Positions 9,155 to 18,304 of a stretch of DNA of 64,000 nt are shown piece by piece (positions within the stretch are counted from its first letter, which is position 1; every line of letters starts with the position of its first letter). Where the stretch lies: assembly GCA_019800895.1 (NCBI GenBank), contig JAHVKF010000003.1:620001-684000 (forward strand), in the 5' to 3' direction. The DNA is from Halomonas denitrificans (GTDB lineage: Bacteria > Pseudomonadota > Gammaproteobacteria > Xanthomonadales > Wenzhouxiangellaceae). Made by a program: the position numbers and the translations under genes. Below the pieces are notes generated by a model, which was not told the DNA's origin, ran no database searches, and saw nothing but the letters and a program-made list of their open reading frames with translations.

Positions 9155-9259
9155 TGAAAGGCGTTTTCTCGCAGAGACGCGGAGACGCAGAGGAACTTCG
9201 GCAGCAACCCCTCTACTTATCATCCCGGCCGATTGTCATGACCATCGGCCGGGACCCAG
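9155..9259 (+). repeat. 105-bp direct repeat, copy 1
   Basis: Runs from TGAAAGGCGTTTTCTCGCAG to CCGGGACCCAG and combines two repeat families: CGCAGAGACGCGGAGACGCAG and an inverted CCCGGCCGAT..ATCGGCCGGG palindrome. It differs from copy 2 (9521-9625) at only a few positions. Confidence 0.9.
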
Positions 9260-9520
9260 CGAATTTCCGGTCTCGCTCGAGGGCGCAGGCAATTCCCTTT
9301 AGAAGATCAGCGCGAAGACGCGAAGGCGCGAAGAGAAAACCACTCTTTGTTGGCGAGTTCCGAGACGATTCGCGTAGCCCGGGTAAGCGCAGCGCACCCG
9401 GGGAACAGCACGGCTCCTCTTCAGCTGTCATCCTCGCCGCGACCACGATCCCTGTCGTCCCGGACTTGATCCGGGACCCAGTGTCTTTGGTTTTCTTGGC
9501 CCGGGTAAGCGCTGAGAAAC

Positions 9521-9625
9521 TGAAAGGCGTTTTTTCGCAGAGACGCGGAGACGCAGAGGAACTTCGACAGCAACCCCTCTACTTATCATCCCGGCCGATT
9601 GTCATGACCATCGGCCGGGACCCAG
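9521..9625 (+). repeat. 105-bp direct repeat, copy 2
   Basis: Same length and orientation as 9155-9259, offset by 366 bases. The flanking sequence differs, so the unit itself was copied rather than the whole neighbourhood. Confidence 0.9.
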
Positions 9626-9823
9626 TGTCTTTGCTTTTCGTAGCCCGGGTAAGCGCAGCGCACCCGGGAAATTCGCTCGAGCCGACGTCCTCTCATGGTC
9701 TCGTTGACGTCGCCGCCGGGCACGGCTAGGCTGAAGGCGTGGTTCTGGCTGGGGGAACGGCATGCGAACGACGGGTCGGTATCTCTTCAGGCGACGAGAA
9801 TTCGGTTCTTGGCTCATCGATTG

Positions 9824-10339
9824 ATGCGTCACTTCCTTTCACTCGTTCTGGGTCTGCTCCTGCTGATCGTCGGCGTGGCGGTCATGGCGTGGGTCGTACA
9901 GCCCGGCCCAGTGACCACGACTTTATCGGTGGCGGACGATATCGAGCCGAATGTCGCATTGGATCGAGTGACATTCGAATGCCGGTACGCGACGGAAGAA
10001 CGATGGGCGGCGGCAGCGCGGGAGGTGCAGGCGCGTATCGAGGCAGCAACGGCCTGTTCATCGGATGCGGACTGTACGCTGGAATCGTTCGGGTGTCCCT
10101 TCAAGTGTCTCAGCGCAGTGCGACTGGATGATGTCGCCGAGTTGCAGGATGTGGTCGCCGACTTCAGGGCCGATTCCTGTATCCAGTGCGCCAACACTTG
10201 CCGTGCAATCGCCCCTGGCACGCGGGCCCGGTGCGTCGAGCATCGCTGCGTCGTCGATGCGGCGGAATGGCAGTTCGTCGTTCCGTTCGAAGATCTCTAC
10301 GTGCCAACTGTAGCTCCGACGTCTGAGAGCTTCGAATGA
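9824..10339 (+). CDS. single-pass membrane-anchored Cys-rich protein (first of a paralogous pair)
   Basis: Function unknown. 171 aa from ATG 9824 (MRHFLSLVLGLLLLIVG). A longer open frame to 9695 reaches into repeat DNA and is disfavoured. One N-terminal membrane helix or uncleaved signal (about residues 4-26), then an extracytoplasmic part with about ten cysteines, including TACSSDADCTLESFGCPFKC, DSCIQCANTC and RARCVEHRC. Spacing and the C-x4-D-x-D/A-C-like core match the next gene, so the two are tandem paralogues. The cysteines suggest a disulfide-stabilised periplasmic domain. The stop overlaps the next start as ATGA. Confidence 0.8.
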   Translation: MRHFLSLVLGLLLLIVGVAVMAWVVQPGPVTTTLSVADDIEPNVALDRVTFECRYATEERWAAAAREVQARIEAATACSSDADCTLESFGCPFKCLSAVRLDDVAELQDVVADFRADSCIQCANTCRAIAPGTRARCVEHRCVVDAAEWQFVVPFEDLYVPTVAPTSESFE

Positions 10340-10773
10340 GGACGGCCTTCTCCGCCTTCATCGCCTTGATGATCACGCTGGCCCTGTTCGTGCTCATGGC
10401 GTCCTGGGTCGTCCCCCAGACGGATTCCCGGCGCTACGCGGAATGGAGTGAGGAGGCCCGCGACCGGGAGTTCCAGCGGGAGTGGGGCCGGTACGACGCG
10501 ATCCAGCAGTTCGTCGACACCGCCACGGCCTGCTCCGTGGATGCCGACTGCACGATCCATGCGTTCGGCTGCCCGCTGGATTGCTACTCCGTCGTCGCCA
10601 GGGACCAGGTCGAGTTGATCGAGGAGATGAAGGACGCGGTGCACCAGGAAACCGGAATGGGTTGCATATACGCGTGTGCCGGTCCGCCCGAAGGTTCCCA
10701 AGCGATCTGTGTCGGAGGGGAGTGCCGCCTCGGTGAGCCGCAGCGGATTACCTTCGAAACGCGCGATCCGTGA
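10336..10773 (+). CDS. single-pass membrane-anchored Cys-rich protein (second of a paralogous pair)
   Basis: Function unknown. 145 aa, N-terminal hydrophobic helix (FSAFIALMITLALFVLMASW), then a domain with eight cysteines: TACSVDADCTIHAFGCPLDC, GMGCIYAC and QAICVGGEC. The TAC-DADCT-FGCP-C block is shared with the upstream gene, which overlaps it by 4 bases, so they are probably made together and may interact. I do not recognise a named family. Confidence 0.8.
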   Translation: MRTAFSAFIALMITLALFVLMASWVVPQTDSRRYAEWSEEARDREFQREWGRYDAIQQFVDTATACSVDADCTIHAFGCPLDCYSVVARDQVELIEEMKDAVHQETGMGCIYACAGPPEGSQAICVGGECRLGEPQRITFETRDP

Positions 10774-11488
10774 CCGGAACTCCAAAGACACCGTATGCCG
10801 GCTCGAGGCCGGGATGACAGGGGTAAAAGTTGCGGTCGGGGAGACAAGGAACGGCAGGACGAGCGAGCGCATTCTTCGCGCTCTTGCTTCGATCCTTCGC
10901 CCGCAAGCGGCCTCCTACAGGCAACCGCTCACCCACCCCGTCGCCCCGGCCTCGAGCCGGGGTCCAGTGACGTTTTCTCTGATTCTCTCGCTTTTTTCTT
11001 CGCGTCTTTGCGTCTTCGCGCACATCATCTAAAAGACGTTTCCAACGCTTTCGAGTGAGGCGAAAGACACTGGGTCCCGGATCGAGTCCGGGACGACAGA
11101 GGATGGCGTCCATGAGAGATATGGCTGGATCACCAATCGCTTCCGCCGTCCTCTGCGTCTCCGCGTCTCTGCGATAAAACGCCTATGGGATCATCCCACC
11201 CAAGCCTTGCTTTTCTCTTCGCGCCTTCGCGCCCATCATCCAGGAGACGTTTCCAACGCTTTCGAATAGAGGCGAAAGACACTGGGTCCCGGATCGAGTC
11301 CGGGACGACAGGGGATGGCGTCCATGAGAGGTATGGCCGGATCACCAATCGCTTCCGCCGTTCTCTGCGTCTCCGCGTCGCTGCGGGAAAACGCCTTTTC
11401 AGAATCTCTCTTCGCGCTCTTGCTTCAATCCTTCGCGGCCTTTGCGCCCATCCTCCAAAGGCCGCAGCCACCAGCTCTGGATCGAAGC
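10774..11488. other. repeat-rich intergenic region, no convincing gene
   Basis: Contains CCGGGACCCAG-type palindromes (about 10797-10823, 10948-10975), GCGAAGA-type repeats and the 211-bp tandem duplication described separately. No supported coding region. Confidence 0.75.
11008..11396. repeat. tandem duplication of a composite repeat, period about 211 bp
   Basis: Copy 1 about 11008-11184, copy 2 about 11218-11396. Both contain, in order, a GCGCxCATCATC arm, GACGTTTCCAACGCTTTCGA, the palindrome TCCCGGATCGAGTCCGGGA, GGATCACCAATCGCTTCCGC and the complement of CGCAGAGACGCGGAGACGCAG. Copies differ by scattered substitutions and one 1-base indel. Confidence 0.88.
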
Positions 11489-13897
11489 CTACTCCCCCGG
11501 CCGCAGGTGCCGGTCGAAGAAGCGGTCGATCTGGCGGTAGACGTGCAGGCGCTGGCCGTCGCCGGTGATGGCGTGTTTCTCGCCGGGGTAGGTCATCAGG
11601 TCGAAGTCGATGGCCTCCTCCTGGAGCCGCTGCATCAGCATCGTCGAGTGGGTGAACAGGACGTTGTCGTCGGCCATGCCGTGGATCAGCAGCATCGGAT
11701 CCGACAGGGCGTTCGCGTAGGTCAGCACGTTGCCCCGTTCGTAGGCCTCGGCCGGTGAGCCGTCTTCGGTTCGCGGCATGCCCATGTAGCGCTCGGTGTA
11801 ATGCGTGTCGTAGAGCGCCCAGTCGGTGACCGGCGCGACCGAGGCGCCCGCTGCATATGTGCCCGGGTGCTGCATCAGCATCATCAGGGTCATGTAGCCG
11901 CCGTAGCTCCAGCCGAAGGCACCGACCCGGTCCGGGTCCACCCAGGGCTGGGCCTTGAGCCACTCGGTGCCGAGCTTCTGGTCGACGACTTCGAGCACGC
12001 CGAGGTTCCGGTACACGGGCGCCTGGAACGCGACGCCCTGGCCCTCGATGCCGCGGTTGTCGATCGAGAACACCGCGTAGCCCCGGCGCGCCCAGTACTG
12101 CTCGATCAGGTGACGGCGGCCCCAGCGATTCTGGACGAGGCGGCTGGTCGGTCCCCCGTAGACGTACTGAATGACCGGAAACTGCGCGGTACCTTCCGCA
12201 TCGAAGCCTGCCGGCCGAACCACGCGGTAGTGCATCGACAGGCCGTCCTCGGCGGCCAGTACGCCGAACTCGGTGGGCCGGTGATCGGCCAGGAACGGCG
12301 CGTAGGGATGATCGTCGTCAATGCGGTTCTCGACCAGCCAGGCCAGGCGGTCGCCGTCCGAGGAGTGCAGCGACAGCTGCGGCGGTTGCTCGGTGCTGGA
12401 AAACAGGTCCAGGTACACCCGTCCCTGGCTGTCGAAGGTGATCTCGTGCCAGCCGCTCCGGCGCGAAATCCGCTGCACGGCCTCCGGGTCCTGGCTCGCC
12501 AGCGACTGGCGATACAGGTGCTGTTCGGTCGGCCCTTCGACGCCGGCGGTGAAATAGACCAGGCCCAGGTCCTCGTCGACCGCGACCAGGGCGTCGACCG
12601 GCCAGTCCCCGGCGGTCAGCGCGCGGGTCTCGCCGGTGGCGGTCTCGACGAGGTAGAGGTGGCGGTAGCCCGATCGCTCGGACGACCAGACGAAGCTCTC
12701 GCCGCCGTCGAGGAAGCGAAGGTCGTCATGGAGGTTCACCCAGGTTGCGGAATCCTCCGTGAGGATGCGCCGGGGCTCGGCGTCGTCGAGCCGGTGAAGC
12801 AGGAGTTCGAGCGTCTTCTGGTCGCGCGACTGGCGCTGCACAAGCACCGCGTCGCCGGCCGGGTGCCAGGCCACGCGGGGGATGTAGATGTCGGAGTCCG
12901 GGCCGAGGTTCAGCCAGCGGACGTCGCCGGTTTCGACGGTCACCACGCCGAGCTCGACCCGGGCGTTGGGCGTGCCGGCATAGGGGTAGCGCTGCTCGAT
13001 CATGGTGATCGTATCGCCGTCGACCTCGTAGCGACGGCTCGGCTCGATCGTCGATTCGTCGACCCGCAGGAAGGCGATGTGCGCTCCGTCCGGGGACCAC
13101 CAGAAGCCGCGGTCTCGTCCCATTTCCTCCTGCGCGATGAACTCCGCCATGCCGTTGGACACGGGGCCTTCGCCGTCGTCGGTCAGCGCCCGGAGTTCGC
13201 CGCTGGCCACGTCGGCCAGCCACAGGTCCCGATCGCGGACGAAGGCGACCTTCGAACCGTCGGGCGAAAGCCGCGGATCGAGGTCGAAGGGCGCTCCGGA
13301 GGTGACCTGGCGAACCCGGATTCCCGCAGAATCCGGCGTCGAAACGGATCCGGCCCGTTCGTCGGCAGGCCCGGCGGTCCGTTCCACGCCTTCCGTGCCA
13401 TCGCGCACCGCGTCTTCTTCGGCCGCGCCGTCCGCAGGATCCGGCGCGCTTTCCGCCTGCGCGTCCGCGGCCAGGTCGGCGACGTAGATGTCGCCGCCGA
13501 GGGGGAACAGCAGGTAGCGGCCGTCGTCCGAGTAGCGATATTCGACGATGCCGGACAGGCCGGAGATACGGGCTCGCTCGCGCCGCGCCTCTTCCTCGTC
13601 CGACAGCGCGGCCGGTGCCGCCAGGATGTCGTTCGCGGCGATCAGCACCGCGGTCGTGTCGGTGGCCGGGTCGTAGGCCCAGAGGTCGAGTCGGTCGCGG
13701 TCCTCGTCGCTGCCGCGCAGGAAGGTGACGCGCGAGCCGTCCGGGGCGAGCCGGACCGACCGGAGCGTCGGGCCGTCCAGCGCCGGAGAGGCGAAGATGC
13801 GTTCCAGGGTCAGTTCGTCGGCCATGGTCGGAGAGCTCGGGATCAGCAGCGAGGAGAAGACCAGCGCGGCGAGCGCCAGCGTGCGGGGCAGGGCCAT
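11489..13897 (-). CDS. S9B prolyl oligopeptidase family protein, dipeptidyl-peptidase IV type
   Basis: Secreted or periplasmic serine exopeptidase releasing X-Pro dipeptides, 802 aa from ATG 13897. Signal peptide MALPRTLALAALVFSSLL ending near PTMADE. Beta-propeller (DPPIV_N) over about 40-560 with the double-Glu motif FIAQEEMGRDRGFWWSPDG that anchors the substrate N-terminus in DPP IV enzymes. C-terminal alpha/beta-hydrolase with nucleophile GAFGWSYGGYMTLM, acid in LLIHGMADDNVLF and His in YPGEKHAITG. A Glu/Ala/Asp/Pro-rich insertion (AESAPDPADGAAEED) interrupts the early propeller. Transcribed away from the DUF4920 gene with 115 bases between starts. Confidence 0.93.
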   Translation of the reverse strand: MALPRTLALAALVFSSLLIPSSPTMADELTLERIFASPALDGPTLRSVRLAPDGSRVTFLRGSDEDRDRLDLWAYDPATDTTAVLIAANDILAAPAALSDEEEARRERARISGLSGIVEYRYSDDGRYLLFPLGGDIYVADLAADAQAESAPDPADGAAEEDAVRDGTEGVERTAGPADERAGSVSTPDSAGIRVRQVTSGAPFDLDPRLSPDGSKVAFVRDRDLWLADVASGELRALTDDGEGPVSNGMAEFIAQEEMGRDRGFWWSPDGAHIAFLRVDESTIEPSRRYEVDGDTITMIEQRYPYAGTPNARVELGVVTVETGDVRWLNLGPDSDIYIPRVAWHPAGDAVLVQRQSRDQKTLELLLHRLDDAEPRRILTEDSATWVNLHDDLRFLDGGESFVWSSERSGYRHLYLVETATGETRALTAGDWPVDALVAVDEDLGLVYFTAGVEGPTEQHLYRQSLASQDPEAVQRISRRSGWHEITFDSQGRVYLDLFSSTEQPPQLSLHSSDGDRLAWLVENRIDDDHPYAPFLADHRPTEFGVLAAEDGLSMHYRVVRPAGFDAEGTAQFPVIQYVYGGPTSRLVQNRWGRRHLIEQYWARRGYAVFSIDNRGIEGQGVAFQAPVYRNLGVLEVVDQKLGTEWLKAQPWVDPDRVGAFGWSYGGYMTLMMLMQHPGTYAAGASVAPVTDWALYDTHYTERYMGMPRTEDGSPAEAYERGNVLTYANALSDPMLLIHGMADDNVLFTHSTMLMQRLQEEAIDFDLMTYPGEKHAITGDGQRLHVYRQIDRFFDRHLRPGE

Positions 13898-14012
13898 GGA
13901 ATGTCCGGGGGTTCGGGTCAACAGCCCGCTATTGTCGCACCTGCCGCCGCCGACGCAAGCCGGGGACCCCGCGCGGGTAGAATCCGGCTGGACACGATCC
14001 CGAGCGACCGCG

Positions 14013-14627
14013 ATGCACGCCTTCCGCCAAGTCTTCCTTTCAGTCCTTGTTTCGTTCCTTGCCGTGCTTGCTGCCTCCGCCGGCGCCGACGAACCGGTCC
14101 GTCTGTCCCGGCCCGCCGCTGCCTCGGCCGAGTGGGAAGATTTCGGGGCGCCGCTGCCGGACGGCGAGGCCCGGACCCTGTCCGCGGTGGTCGCGGATGC
14201 CGATCGATTGCAGGGCACCGAGGTGCTGGTGGCAGCCGAGATCGTCGAGGTCTGCCGCAAGAAGGGCTGCTTCCTCATCGCCCGCGACGGCGAGGCCACG
14301 GCCCGGGTCACCTTTCGCGACTACGCGTTCTTCGTCCCGACCGACGCGGCCGGCAAGCAGGTCGTCCTGTCCGGTACCTTCGAGCGTCGCGCGCTGACCG
14401 CCGAGCAGGCCGCCCACTACGCCGAGGACCTCGGCCAGGCGCCGGCAACGGACCTCGAGGACGGTTTCGAATTCGCCATCGTCGCCGACGCCGTCCGCAT
14501 CCCGCGCGTTGAGACGTTGATCGGTCTCTCCGGCACGTCCTCTGGAGGATGGACGCCAAGGCGCGAAGGGGCAAAGGGACGCAAGAAAACAACGCGTTTC
14601 GACGAGTCGCAGCCGCCGAATCGATAG
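14013..14627 (+). CDS. DUF4920 domain-containing secreted protein with a repeat-derived C-terminus
   Basis: Function unknown. 204 aa from ATG 14013, signal peptide MHAFRQVFLSVLVSFLAVLAASAGA. Residues about 45-160 form an OB-like DUF4920 domain (VLVAAEIVEVCRKKGCFLIARDG, VTFRDYAFFVP, VVLSGTFERRALT). The DUF ends near FAIVADAVRIPRVE. The last 28 or so residues (GGWTPRREGAKGRKKTTR...) are read through the left arm and centre of an inverted-repeat element beginning at 14541, which also supplies the stop codon. This tail is almost certainly not ancestral. Confidence 0.85.
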   Translation: MHAFRQVFLSVLVSFLAVLAASAGADEPVRLSRPAAASAEWEDFGAPLPDGEARTLSAVVADADRLQGTEVLVAAEIVEVCRKKGCFLIARDGEATARVTFRDYAFFVPTDAAGKQVVLSGTFERRALTAEQAAHYAEDLGQAPATDLEDGFEFAIVADAVRIPRVETLIGLSGTSSGGWTPRREGAKGRKKTTRFDESQPPNR

Positions 14628-14748
14628 CGGTGGGTGGAGCCGTTGGTCTGCATTCTGATCGGATTGCTAAAGAACAACGGCGTACAGCAGTTTCTTGTAG
14701 TTTCTTCGCGCTCTTGGCCCCTTTGCGGCTTTGCGTCCATCCTCTAAG
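14541..14748. repeat. inverted-repeat element E1
   Basis: Left arm 14541-14590 (GGATGGACGCCAAGGCGCG...), right arm 14701-14748 (...TTTGCGTCCATCCTCTAAGG), about 110 bases of unique centre. The arms are imperfect inverted copies of each other and of the arms of E2 and E3. It overlaps the 3' end of the DUF4920 gene. Confidence 0.88.
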
Positions 14749-14841
14749 GAATCGGACGCAGAGCCCGCGAAGGCGACCTGAGCTCGGTGCGCGGGGAATG
14801 GGCTGCGGGTGTAAAATGTCGGGCTGTCCCGGATCGAGAGC

Positions 14842-15732
14842 ATGTTCATGGCCCACACCCATCCCGGAGCCCGATTCCGGCAGCTGGTCGCCGAGCAGGC
14901 GCCGTTGCAGGTGGTCGGCACGATCACCGCGCTGACCGCGAAGATGGCCGAGAAGATCGGCCACAAGGCGATCTACCTGTCCGGCGGCGGGGTGGCGGCC
15001 AACTCGCTGGGCCTGCCCGATCTCGGCATCAGCACCCTCGACGACGTGCTGGTCGACGTCCGCCGGATCACCGACGCCTGCAGTCTGCCGCTGCTGGTCG
15101 ACGCCGACACCGGCTTCGGCGGCGCGTTCAACATCGCCCGCACGGTCCGCTCGATCGACAAGGCCGGCGCCGCCGGTGTGCACATCGAGGACCAGGTCCA
15201 GACCAAGCGCTGCGGGCATCGTCCGGGCAAGGAGATCGTCTCGCAGGCCGAGATGGTCGACCGGATCCGGATGGCGGTGGACGCGCGCACCCACGACGAC
15301 TTCGTGATCATGGCGCGGACCGATGCGCTGGCCGTCGAGGGCATGGACTCGGCGATCGAGCGCGCGGTGGCCTGCGTCGAGGCCGGCGCGGACATGATCT
15401 TCCCCGAGGCGATGCAGGATCTCGACCAGTACCGGCGCTTCCGCGAGGCCGTCGGCGTGCCGATCCTGGCCAACATCACAGAGTTCGGCAAGACGCCCCT
15501 GTTCTCCACCCCCGAACTCGGCGAAGTCGGGGTCGATATCGTGCTGTACTGCTGCGGTGCGTACCGCGCGATGAACAGGGGGGCGGAAACCGTGTACAAG
15601 GCGCTGCTCGAGCAGGGCCACCAGCGCGACGTGATCGACATCATGCAGCCGCGCGACGAGATGTACCGCTACCTCGACTACTACGCATTCGAAGAGAAAC
15701 TCGACGAGCTTTTCAGCAAGGAATCCCAATGA
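14842..15732 (+). CDS. prpB: 2-methylisocitrate lyase
   Basis: Splits 2-methylisocitrate into pyruvate and succinate, the last step of the methylcitrate cycle for propionyl-CoA. 296 aa, the usual length. ICL/PEPM TIM-barrel with VDADTGFGG and the catalytic-loop motif [10 protein letters not shown] (active-site Cys), then FPEAMQD and [10 protein letters not shown] second ATG at 14848 is possible. A TAAAAT -10-like hexamer sits at 14812-14817. The TGA overlaps the ATG of prpC. No prpD or acnD/prpF follows, so the dehydration steps must be encoded elsewhere. Confidence 0.96.
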   Translation: MFMAHTHPGARFRQLVAEQAPLQVVGTITALTAKMAEKIGHKAIYLSGGGVAANSLGLPDLGISTLDDVLVDVRRITDACSLPLLVDADTGFGGAFNIARTVRSIDKAGAAGVHIEDQVQTKRCGHRPGKEIVSQAEMVDRIRMAVDARTHDDFVIMARTDALAVEGMDSAIERAVACVEAGADMIFPEAMQDLDQYRRFREAVGVPILANITEFGKTPLFSTPELGEVGVDIVLYCCGAYRAMNRGAETVYKALLEQGHQRDVIDIMQPRDEMYRYLDYYAFEEKLDELFSKESQ

Positions 15733-16853
15733 GCGACAAGAAGACCGGAGCCGGTCTGCGCGGCCAGTCGGCCGGCGAGACGGCGATCTGCACCGTCGGC
15801 GCGGCAGGGAACAGCCTGCGTTACCGCGGCTACGCCGTCGACGACCTGGCCGACAACGCGACCTTCAACGAGGTCGCCTACCTGATCCTCAAGGGCGAGC
15901 TTCCGAGCCGGGCCGAGCTGGACGCCTACGCCGCGCGCCTGAAATCGATGCGCGGCCTGCCGGACTCGCTGAAGGAAGTCCTGGAGCGGATCCCGGCCTC
16001 GGCGCACCCGATGGACGTGCTGCGCACCGGCTGCTCGTTCCTCGGCAACATCGAGCCGGAGGACGGCTTCGAGAACCAGCAGGACGTGGCCGACCGGCTG
16101 CTGGCGGCGTTCCCGTCGATGATCACCTACTGGTACCGGTACAGCCACGACGGCGTCCGGATCGAGACCGAATCCGACGAGGACGGCATCGGCGCGCATT
16201 TCCTGAAGCTGCTGCACGGCGAATCACCGTCCGATCTGCATGCTCGCGTCATGGACGTTTCGCTGATCCTCTACGCCGAGCACGAGTTCAATGCCTCGAC
16301 GTTCACCGCCCGGGTCTGCGCATCCACCCTGTCGGACATGCATTCCTGCATCACCGGCGCCATCGGCTCGCTGCGTGGGCCGCTTCACGGCGGAGCCAAC
16401 GAGATGGCCATGGCCATGCTCGAGAAGTACTCGTCGGTCGAAGAGGCGCGCGAAGACGTCCACCGCATGCTCGCCGCGAAGGAAAAGATCATGGGGTTCG
16501 GCCACGCGGTCTATCGCGAGAAGGACCCGCGCAACGCGATCATCCGCGAGTGGTCGCGCAAGCTCTCGGAGCAGGTCGGCGACGAAGTCCTGTTCGCCGT
16601 CTCCGAAGAAGTCGAGAAGATCATGATGGACGAGAAGAAGCTGTTCGCGAACGCGGATTTCTACCATGCTTCGGCCTACCACTTCATGGGCATCCCGACC
16701 GGCCTGTTCACGCCGATCTTCGTCATGTCCCGCGTGACCGGCTGGGCCGCGCACGTGATGGAGCAGCGCGCGAACAACCGCATCATCCGCCCCGGCGCCG
16801 ACTACACCGGCCCCGAAGACCGCGACGTCCCGCCGATCGACCAGCGGGGCTGA
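15729..16853 (+). CDS. prpC: 2-methylcitrate synthase
   Basis: Condenses propionyl-CoA with oxaloacetate. 374 aa, citrate-synthase fold, with [12 protein letters not shown], the citrate-synthase signature [14 protein letters not shown] and a C-terminal Arg region ([17 protein letters not shown]). Length and adjacency to prpB favour methylcitrate synthase over housekeeping GltA, which is longer. Coupled to prpB by an ATGA overlap. The gene ends against repeat DNA. Confidence 0.95.
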   Translation: MSDKKTGAGLRGQSAGETAICTVGAAGNSLRYRGYAVDDLADNATFNEVAYLILKGELPSRAELDAYAARLKSMRGLPDSLKEVLERIPASAHPMDVLRTGCSFLGNIEPEDGFENQQDVADRLLAAFPSMITYWYRYSHDGVRIETESDEDGIGAHFLKLLHGESPSDLHARVMDVSLILYAEHEFNASTFTARVCASTLSDMHSCITGAIGSLRGPLHGGANEMAMAMLEKYSSVEEAREDVHRMLAAKEKIMGFGHAVYREKDPRNAIIREWSRKLSEQVGDEVLFAVSEEVEKIMMDEKKLFANADFYHASAYHFMGIPTGLFTPIFVMSRVTGWAAHVMEQRANNRIIRPGADYTGPEDRDVPPIDQRG

Positions 16854-17261
16854 TGGCGGGGAGGGGCTAGGGAGTAGGGACCAGGGAAAAGGGGTCAGGG
16901 ACTAGTCGAGGCACGGATCGTGGGTTGCGGTATCCACTAGCCCATGAGCCCTAGCCCCTCGTCCCTGCCTCTGGGGGCTAGTCGAGGCACCGATCGTGGA
17001 TCGTAGTGGCGTAGCCCGGGTAAGGCCACAGGCCGCACCCGGGGCATTCGTATGGGTCGTGCAATCCCCCGGGTGCGCTGCGCTTACCCGGGCTACGAGA
17101 CTCGGGGACGTTTTCGAGGTTTCCCGCCTTTCTCTTCGCGCCTTCGCGTCTTCGCGCTCATCTTCTGAAGGGAAAAGGGATCAGGGCTCAGGGACGGGTC
17201 GAGGCACCGATGGTTGACCGGAGGCTTGACTAGCCCCTATCCCCTAGTCCCTGCCCCCGCC
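16854..17261. other. intergenic region of stacked repeats
   Basis: No gene seen. Carries CTAGTCCCTG-type repeats in both orientations (about 16866-16906, 16938-16980, 17168-17185, 17232-17262), an inverted pair of CCCGGGT units (17011-17096) and a TTCGCGCCTTCGCGTCTTCGC stretch near 17134-17155. It separates prpC from oxyR, whose stop it reaches. Confidence 0.75.
17011..17096. repeat. inverted pair of CCCGGGT hairpin units
   Basis: GTAGCCCGGGTAAG..GCACCCGGGG at 17011-17044 and its inverse CCCCGGGTGCGC..CCCGGGCTAC at about 17067-17096. Each unit is itself near-palindromic. Related single units occur near 9380, 9640, 25797, 25968, 26118, 26334 and 26484. Confidence 0.85.
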
Positions 17262-18164
17262 CTATGGTTCCAGCAGCTCCGGATCGATCTCCCGCAATAC
17301 GTCGGCGAGCTCCTCCAGGAAGCCCGCCACCGCCGAGGACTTGCGCCAGACCAGGGCGATGGTGCGCTTCGGTCCGGGCGCCTTGAAGGGGCGGGTGACC
17401 AGGTTTTCCGTGTGCGCGACGGGGGGCTTGACCGCGAGCACCGGCATCAGCGTGATCCCGGTCCCGGCAGCGACCATCTGGCGCAGCGTCTCCATGCTGG
17501 TGGCGTGGAAATCGAGCTGTTCGTGGGCGCCGGAGAGCTGGCACACCTCCAGCGCCTGCTCGCGCAGGCAGTGCCCGTCTTCGAGCAGCAGCAATTCCTG
17601 GTTCTCGAGGTCGCTCAGGTTCACGCTGTCGGCGCTGCACAGCGCGTGGCCCTCGGGCACGGCCAGCACGAACGGTTCCTCGAACAGGATGCGGGTATCG
17701 AGGGAGTCACCCTCGACGGGCAGCGCCAGCAGGCCGGCGTCGAGCCGACCCTGGGCCAGCATGGCCAGCACGTCTTCGGTCTTCTCCTCGAACAGGCGCA
17801 GCGTCAGGCGGGGAAAGGCCTTGCGGATCGCGGGTACGACGTGGGGCAGGAAGTAGGGCGCCAGCGTCGGGAAGATGCCCATCCGCAGCGTGCCGGAATG
17901 GGGGTCCCGGCTGCGCCGGGCGATCGACCGGATCGCGTCGACTTCGCCGAGCAGTGCGCGCGCCCTTCGCACCACGTCCTCACCGACTTCCGTGAGCATC
18001 ACCTGGCGGGGCGACCGCTCGACCAGCAGCACGTCGAGTTCCTCCTCGAGCTTGCGGATCTGGGTACTCAGCGTCGGCTGGCTGACGTGGCAGCGCTCGG
18101 CGGCCTTGCTGAAATGGCGCACGTCGGCGAGTGTCACGAGGTACTGCAGCGCGCGCAGGTTCAT
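17262..18164 (-). CDS. oxyR: hydrogen-peroxide-inducible LysR-type regulator OxyR
   Basis: Peroxide-sensing transcription factor, 300 aa from ATG 18164 (MNLRALQYLVTLADVRHFS). N-terminal LysR winged HTH (KAAERCHVSQPTLSTQIRKLEEEL) and effector domain holding the redox pair: LEDGHCLREQALEVC, matching Cys199 and Cys208 of E. coli OxyR in position and context. It lies on the opposite strand to nfeD-SPFH-ahpC-ahpD, and ahpC is a classical OxyR target. Confidence 0.95.
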   Translation of the reverse strand: MNLRALQYLVTLADVRHFSKAAERCHVSQPTLSTQIRKLEEELDVLLVERSPRQVMLTEVGEDVVRRARALLGEVDAIRSIARRSRDPHSGTLRMGIFPTLAPYFLPHVVPAIRKAFPRLTLRLFEEKTEDVLAMLAQGRLDAGLLALPVEGDSLDTRILFEEPFVLAVPEGHALCSADSVNLSDLENQELLLLEDGHCLREQALEVCQLSGAHEQLDFHATSMETLRQMVAAGTGITLMPVLAVKPPVAHTENLVTRPFKAPGPKRTIALVWRKSSAVAGFLEELADVLREIDPELLEP

Positions 18165-18304
18165 CGGGAGGCTCCCGGGTCCGGACCGGCTTCCATTATG
18201 CCTCAGCAATGGAAATTCGTTTGTTCATTGCTCATGGCTATCAAGGCGGCGTCCGATGCGCCTATACTTTCGTCATCGAAGGCCGGGTGGGCAGGGAGTC
18301 GGAC

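Larger units (their letters stand above)
9069..9823. other. repeat-rich intergenic region, no convincing gene
   Basis: Holds two copies of a 105-bp direct repeat (listed separately), CCCGGGTAAGCGCAGCGC hairpin units near 9380-9402 and 9640-9669, a truncated unit near 9500, a CCGGGACCCAG palindrome at 9451-9482 and a GCGCGAAGACGCGAAGG stretch near 9308-9340. Open frames here are made of repeat sequence. Confidence 0.75.

Noticed and set aside
11801-14512. 903-aa plus-strand open frame opposite the DPP IV-like gene
   Set aside because: Mirror of the S9 peptidase coding strand, crosses the intergenic region, no domain motifs.
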